Below are positions 4,259 through 8,487 of a DNA stretch of 8,487 nucleotides, one piece after another. Source of the DNA: Nitrososphaera sp. (GTDB lineage Archaea; Thermoproteota; Nitrososphaeria; Nitrososphaerales; Nitrososphaeraceae); NCBI GenBank assembly GCA_022545875.1, contig JAKEIF010000070.1:1-8487 (forward strand), written 5' to 3'. Made by a program: the position numbers and the translations under genes. The notes below the pieces were generated by a model. It was not told the DNA's origin. It made no database searches and saw only the letters and a program-made list of their open reading frames with translations. The first letter of the stretch is position 1. Each line of letters opens with the position of its first letter.

Positions 4259-5704
4259 TTATTTTTTTCTAGGTATCTTTTGAAGCTCTTTCATTACCTC
4301 GTCGGTATATTGTTTCATCTCCTCGTCGCTCACCTTGTGTTCAATACCGGTCTGGTCCCGTAACTGTTCTGCCTGTTCTTTTGATATTTTCGCAACTTTC
4401 TTTTGCAATTCCTCCTTCATGCGGGTTGTGCCCAGGCTGCGTAGCAAATCTGCTTCTTCCATCGCAAGCTTGTTGAGCGACTTGCGAAGTCTGGTGTCCT
4501 GGGATATCGCAACCGTAGAGAAAAACAGCCCAAAGCTGTACAAATATATCGCAAATCCACTAAATGTCCAAACGACATCGGCAAATGGAGGATACGGAAT
4601 GTGTACCCAATCTATCACGTGATTCGGAGGAACACTTGATACAAGGAATAGTATCGTGCCAAAGACAGACATCATCAAGTAGTTGTATATCGCGTTTCCC
4701 TTGGCATCCTCGGATTCTAGTTTCGGGCTCGGGTAAGCCTTTCCATTGCCCGCATTTCTAAATCGTCTCGCAATTGTCAGAAAGATGATTCCAAATAGAA
4801 TCCCAGCGATGAGCGCAGATGCAGAAGAGATAATTCCTCGCAGCAATATCGAGCCAAACCCGCCATAAATGAAAATGCTAGCAATTACATACGTAACTAG
4901 GGGAAGACTGACAAGAGTCCAAAAGCGTGCTTTCCCAATACTTGCTGAATATTTGCGAAGCAACATGACTGTTGCAACCCAGTAAAAGAAAAAGGCAATC
5001 CGTAGAGGCAGTTGTATTATAAGAAACAGATCATGCAAGCGCGAATCGCTCTTTAGGTTAGCCAATGAATCTACGCTATCATCGCCCGTTATGACTGGCA
5101 TATTCATCGATTCCATGCGGCCTGGATCATCAAGCAAAAAGAAAACAGTATTTACCACGTCGCTTAATGCACTCGAAAAGGCAGCGCACGCAAACGCAAC
5201 ACCTAGAAATAGGGTGGCGGCATCTCGACTCTGTCGAAACCACGAAACGAACTTGTAGCCTAAATAGCTGAGGAGGACCGTGACAAGTATGGCCGTTGGT
5301 TGTATCGACAACATTGTCAGAGCTACACTAAATTGGGATAGTGTGATGATCTGGACGACAATTGCCACGAATATGACCCCATTCAATACGAGCGTGATTC
5401 TCAATAGGTGGTATGTTAAACGGAAATACGATGATTCCGAAGTAGTACTGGCAAGCACCTTACTTATGGGTGTGATAAATTTCTTAAACAAATAGTATGC
5501 AGTAGCATAGGGAATTACCGTCAATGCGATAAGAAGACCAATGCCCAATGCTGACGAAAACGCTTCGACAAAATTGCCTGAGCGCAGAATGTGGTAAAGC
5601 ACACCACTTATCATCAACGACGATATCAAGATTATCATAGCAGCCATAACTTTTCCAGTCATCTTGATTTCAGCAGCTGGCACCCCGGATTGGAAATTCG
5701 ACAT
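4259..5704 (-). CDS. Polytopic membrane protein with charged helical C-terminal tail, 481 aa
   Basis: ATG at 5704. I count about ten hydrophobic segments: roughly residues 19-41, 52-73, 100-122, 130-150, 163-190, 228-248, 262-281, 286-312, 340-357 and 372-400. A soluble loop between segments five and six (about 191-225) is rich in Asp and Ser. After the last segment comes VAISQDTRLRKSLNKLAMEE, LLRSLGTTRMKEEL and a long charged amphipathic tail (about 400-481) ending KKVAKISKEQAEQLRD...EVMKELQKIPRKK, likely cytosolic and possibly coiled-coil. I know no function. I recall similar 'SQD-x-x-LR-x-S...LLxSxGT' tails in a multi-copy membrane family of soil Thaumarchaeota, unverified. No transporter motif, redox Cys or heme ligand pattern is evident. 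It lies between a surface-repeat protein gene and a secreted EEP gene on the same strand, so an envelope role is possible, but the spacing argues against a tight operon. Confidence 0.85.
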   Translation of the reverse strand: MSNFQSGVPAAEIKMTGKVMAAMIILISSLMISGVLYHILRSGNFVEAFSSALGIGLLIALTVIPYATAYYLFKKFITPISKVLASTTSESSYFRLTYHLLRITLVLNGVIFVAIVVQIITLSQFSVALTMLSIQPTAILVTVLLSYLGYKFVSWFRQSRDAATLFLGVAFACAAFSSALSDVVNTVFFLLDDPGRMESMNMPVITGDDSVDSLANLKSDSRLHDLFLIIQLPLRIAFFFYWVATVMLLRKYSASIGKARFWTLVSLPLVTYVIASIFIYGGFGSILLRGIISSASALIAGILFGIIFLTIARRFRNAGNGKAYPSPKLESEDAKGNAIYNYLMMSVFGTILFLVSSVPPNHVIDWVHIPYPPFADVVWTFSGFAIYLYSFGLFFSTVAISQDTRLRKSLNKLAMEEADLLRSLGTTRMKEELQKKVAKISKEQAEQLRDQTGIEHKVSDEEMKQYTDEVMKELQKIPRKK

Positions 5705-5756
5705 TACATATCATGGTCTCTTTAGAGATATCTCGTAGCTCGTATTCTCGACGATA

Positions 5757-5764
5757 CTATTAAA
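5757..5764 (-). promoter_or_regulatory. Candidate TATA box of the membrane-protein gene
   Basis: The complement reads TTTAATAG about 55 bases upstream of ATG 5704, predicting a leader of roughly 28 bases. It lies in the 133-bp gap after the surface-protein gene and suggests the membrane-protein gene has its own promoter. Weak by itself. Confidence 0.3.
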
Positions 5765-5837
5765 GTAACAGCATGTAAACCAATGACGTAGAAGGCAGAC
5801 TAGCCATTTTCTCAAATTACTTCAACAGCCATCAAAA

Positions 5838-8487
5838 TCAACGGGATACGATCAAGTCACTTGTCTCGACTTCTGACAATATCTGCGGTTTACTTAGGCT
5901 GTTTATCGCAAATGTTCTTACTGAATAAGTGCCTGCAATATCAGGGGTCCATGATAATCCTACCTCAATCGATCCGTCTGAATCGAGGGTCGCTGTCTGC
6001 CATGCCAAAAACTGTGTAATGCTCGCACTGTCTCTGACTTCGATGAGTGCAACAAAGTTCACAGGAGCATCATTGTTGTTGCGCACTTGGGTTGAAAGGA
6101 TTATCTGCTGTCCCACATAAATTTCAGCAAGGATGTTTCCTATTGCATCTTTGACCCAGGGTTGTGTGGACATCATTGTCCCTTGACCAGTTGTCTCATC
6201 GATATGGATTGGGAATGAGAAGTCCCTGTCGCTTTGTTCATCTTCAAAATCGGCCGGGAACTGGTCAGTATAGCTTATAGTGACATTTTCCCCGGGTTTA
6301 ACAAAGAAAGCACTGGTTTGACTAGACAACGATGTCAAAAAGGAAAAGGCAAAAAGACCCGTATCTTTGCCGGTCTCTAGCGCCGAAAGCGACTTTCCGA
6401 CAAGGTCGCTGGGAGAGGTCAATTTGATATCTGTTAGCGAGTCTGCCACGTCGGGATCCCTGTTTGCATCAGGATCGCTAATGACTACTGTTATTTTGTG
6501 GCCTACCTCATACCTATCCATTTCTGTAGCAAATATTGGATCATAGCTTGATATGTCAATTATTTTTGAAACCACGGTACTTTGTAAAGACGCGTCACTT
6601 TCGTCCTGATACTTGATTAACAAAGTGTCGCCAGGACAGGCGCCTATACTTGGCTTAGCGCCTCCTACTGCGTCGAACCTATTCTCGCCAAGGTCGTTGT
6701 CCTCGCAATTCTCTTCGTCGGTCACGAGCTCAATCTCAAAGGTGAAGAGGCCTGTGCTGGGTCCTGTCTCGTCGAGATCGGGGTGTGCTGTGCCAATTCC
6801 ATTTCTATCCGATCTAAATTCTACAAAGCCCGAGTTTGCATCAGATTCATAAGTATCTGTACCTGCGCTTTTCTGGTCTAGGTCCGCGTCGGCTATTGTT
6901 ACTACAATTTTAGTGGCTGGCCCCACTAATTCCGGAAAAACCTGAATTGATCCAGTCGACGAGATAATCGGGATGCTAATTTCCATTTCTTCCCCATCTC
7001 TACCGGTCCCGTCGAGCTTGTCGTCATAAGTTATGAGTATGCGACTCGCCTGATCCACTTGGTTATCGCCTGATGCAAATTCTGTAACTGGTATATCCTT
7101 GCCTACTTCAAAAGCCGCCTGAAAGACACCGCTATCAGGACCTGTCTCTCGAAATATTTCAGTCGTTACGCCGCCAAGATCCTGCCTCTCTGTTTCGACC
7201 GTCAAAATAGAGTCGCTGTTGGCAACTATGGAGCTTTCAAAACTATCCAGCTCGTCATCATCGAGGTTCAAATCATTGTCCTGAACAGTGACGTAAATCA
7301 TCTGGCCACTGCGCGTGCTGGTTGAATTTGTACTCAGTACTCCAGTATGACCTGTGAAAGCCATTCCTACGGAATTGTTTCTGTCGTCATCCAGAAATAT
7401 CGAGTCTTCGATGTATGTTATCCGTAACTCGGCATCTTGCCAATCTTCAGGCTCCAAGAATTCGCCGCCCATCTTGAATTCTAAATCTGCGCTAAAAAGA
7501 GATGTGTCTTTTCCAGTTTCAACCAACGATGTCGGCACTTCTACAAGGATATCCGAAAGATGATTGGTAAACCTATCAAACATGACAAACCTGTCGCCAT
7601 TTGATTTGATCATTTCGATTTTGAAGAGGATTCCCAAAAGGGGTATAGATTCCTCCGCGTTTGGCGTGTCATTGAATGCTACATCAGACATTATCCACGT
7701 TAATTTAACTGGATCTGGGTCGCCATCAAAATTCAGATCCGCTCCGGGAATTGGCGTCATGTCCCGTGAGAAGAATATCGGAGTGAACCGGTGTCCCAAT
7801 CGAAAATCAAATGTAGTTTCTCTATCTGGGTCCTCCATATTGTCATGGTACACCAATTCTACTTTTTCTTGGTCGCCGAGTGGATCGAGCAGGTTTGCTA
7901 TGTCCTGATATTCTGTTGCACTTATCTGAGCTGTGAAATTGCCAGTATGAATATCTGTTTCCCTCAATGTGAATGTCCGTGAACCATCGTAATTAGGAGC
8001 CTCATCTTCAAAAATCACTTCAAATTCAGCCAGATTACCGATGTCCAGTCCACCGCTCTTTTTCAAGGGCGCCGGATCTGTTCCCAATAGCGTAAAAGAG
8101 TAAACATCTTTAGCTCTTGCGTTATCGTCAAGATCTGGGTCATAAATTGATAACAACACCTCATTAAGATACCCTGGCATGGGCCTGCTTGAAGGCACAC
8201 CTACAGTAGTGCGTAGCTCGAATGAAGCAGCCCTGAAGGTCCGGACCTTGCTGTCATCATCCAAAGAATCTGTGTAAGAAAGGGTGATGGTCTCTGGAAT
8301 GTCCTCTTCTCGCAATTCGAGCACCGAGTTCGAGCTATCAGGACAATCGATTTCGCTCATAGCACAAAACGTGATTTCCATCTCTTTATTTGGCAGATCA
8401 ATTGCAAATATTCCAGAATTATCATTGGTTTCCTTCATGCCCAAAACAACTTGATCTCCACCAAGTTTTTCTGTGGTAACCGTAACT
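5838..8487 (-). CDS. Large acidic repeat surface protein (thaumarchaeal S-layer-like), 5' end outside window
   Basis: The frame is open to the right edge, where it still reads VTVTTEKLGGDQVV, so the start lies beyond the window; 882 residues are visible. A TTG at 8444 is an internal Leu, not a start. The visible part has six repeat units, each centred on an ET-x-x-x-(T/S)-x-x-F motif: ETNDNSGIF (encoded about 8432-8406), ETDIHTGNF (7961-7935), ETGKDTSLF (7520-7494), ETGPDSGVF (7148-7122), ETGPSTGLF (6770-6744) and ETGKDTGLF (6377-6351). Between them are acidic loops such as YDPDLDDN, DLNLDDDE, ADADLDQ and SDPDANRD, and closing strands ending in Y-x-D, suggesting calcium-binding beta-sandwich domains. 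The last ~110 residues (VGQQIILSTQVRNNNDAP...LSWTPDIAGTYSV) form a CARDB/Ig-like domain. No C-terminal membrane anchor is present. This style is typical of Nitrososphaerota S-layer and surface proteins. A structural or adhesive role outside the cell is inferred. Whether it is the main S-layer protein cannot be told. Confidence 0.85.
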   Translation of the reverse strand, partial: VTVTTEKLGGDQVVLGMKETNDNSGIFAIDLPNKEMEITFCAMSEIDCPDSSNSVLELREEDIPETITLSYTDSLDDDSKVRTFRAASFELRTTVGVPSSRPMPGYLNEVLLSIYDPDLDDNARAKDVYSFTLLGTDPAPLKKSGGLDIGNLAEFEVIFEDEAPNYDGSRTFTLRETDIHTGNFTAQISATEYQDIANLLDPLGDQEKVELVYHDNMEDPDRETTFDFRLGHRFTPIFFSRDMTPIPGADLNFDGDPDPVKLTWIMSDVAFNDTPNAEESIPLLGILFKIEMIKSNGDRFVMFDRFTNHLSDILVEVPTSLVETGKDTSLFSADLEFKMGGEFLEPEDWQDAELRITYIEDSIFLDDDRNNSVGMAFTGHTGVLSTNSTSTRSGQMIYVTVQDNDLNLDDDELDSFESSIVANSDSILTVETERQDLGGVTTEIFRETGPDSGVFQAAFEVGKDIPVTEFASGDNQVDQASRILITYDDKLDGTGRDGEEMEISIPIISSTGSIQVFPELVGPATKIVVTIADADLDQKSAGTDTYESDANSGFVEFRSDRNGIGTAHPDLDETGPSTGLFTFEIELVTDEENCEDNDLGENRFDAVGGAKPSIGACPGDTLLIKYQDESDASLQSTVVSKIIDISSYDPIFATEMDRYEVGHKITVVISDPDANRDPDVADSLTDIKLTSPSDLVGKSLSALETGKDTGLFAFSFLTSLSSQTSAFFVKPGENVTISYTDQFPADFEDEQSDRDFSFPIHIDETTGQGTMMSTQPWVKDAIGNILAEIYVGQQIILSTQVRNNNDAPVNFVALIEVRDSASITQFLAWQTATLDSDGSIEVGLSWTPDIAGTYSVRTFAINSLSKPQILSEVETSDLIVSR

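Noticed and set aside
4335..5495. + strand open frames across the membrane-protein gene
   Set aside because: Antisense shadows of a 481-aa frame with ten hydrophobic segments; no independent evidence.
5929..7982. + strand open frames across the surface repeat gene
   Set aside because: Antisense to a repeat protein with clear periodic motifs; short and without recognisable features.
8442..8444. TTG at 8444 as the start of the surface protein
   Set aside because: The frame continues open to the window edge with a repeat-like sequence (VTVTTEKLGG), so the TTG is internal and the gene is 5'-partial.

Overview
The window looks like a piece of an ammonia-oxidising archaeon of the Nitrososphaerota (Thaumarchaeota), probably the soil Nitrososphaerales lineage. 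The main evidence is the large acidic secreted protein on the right, built from repeats with an 'ETG-D-TG-F' core, DxD-type acidic loops and a C-terminal beta-sandwich. This is the style of thaumarchaeal S-layer and surface proteins. TATA-like boxes sit close to start codons, several predicted transcripts are nearly leaderless, and T-rich ends are present. No rRNA, tRNA, CRISPR array, transposase or complete insertion sequence was seen. The genus is an inference.

Left part (1-2.96 kb): a low-density accessory region. It holds the start of a leftward CxxC mini-protein at the edge, then rightward small genes: a 97-aa unknown protein, a Cys-rich 55-aa protein, a 61-aa unknown protein, an N-terminally truncated SRPBCC (START-like) protein, and a compact HExxH protein resembling the ImmA/IrrE metallopeptidase core. 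Between them lie apparent gene remnants: a CxxC reading frame broken by a stop and a frameshift, a leftward helical fragment abutting the SRPBCC fragment, and a start-less double-CxxC zinc ribbon. The region reads as a gene graveyard mixed with live small genes, several of them with predicted zinc sites.

Right part (2.96-8.49 kb): three leftward genes. From right to left these are the C-terminal 882 residues of the repeat surface protein (its start is outside the window), a 481-aa polytopic membrane protein with a cytosolic-type charged helical tail, and a secreted endonuclease/exonuclease/phosphatase (EEP) protein. The EEP frame keeps every family motif but is interrupted by one in-frame TAG just before the catalytic 'SAHLEP' motif. 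The gaps of 133 and about 208 bp, with promoter-like sequences in both, suggest separate transcription rather than a tight operon. The shared theme is the cell envelope.

The best candidates for something new are the single-stop EEP gene, the small HExxH protein with its likely leaderless promoter, the cluster of miniature zinc-site proteins, and the disulfide-paired insertions in the surface repeats. I did not find a convincing complete, previously undescribed multi-gene system.
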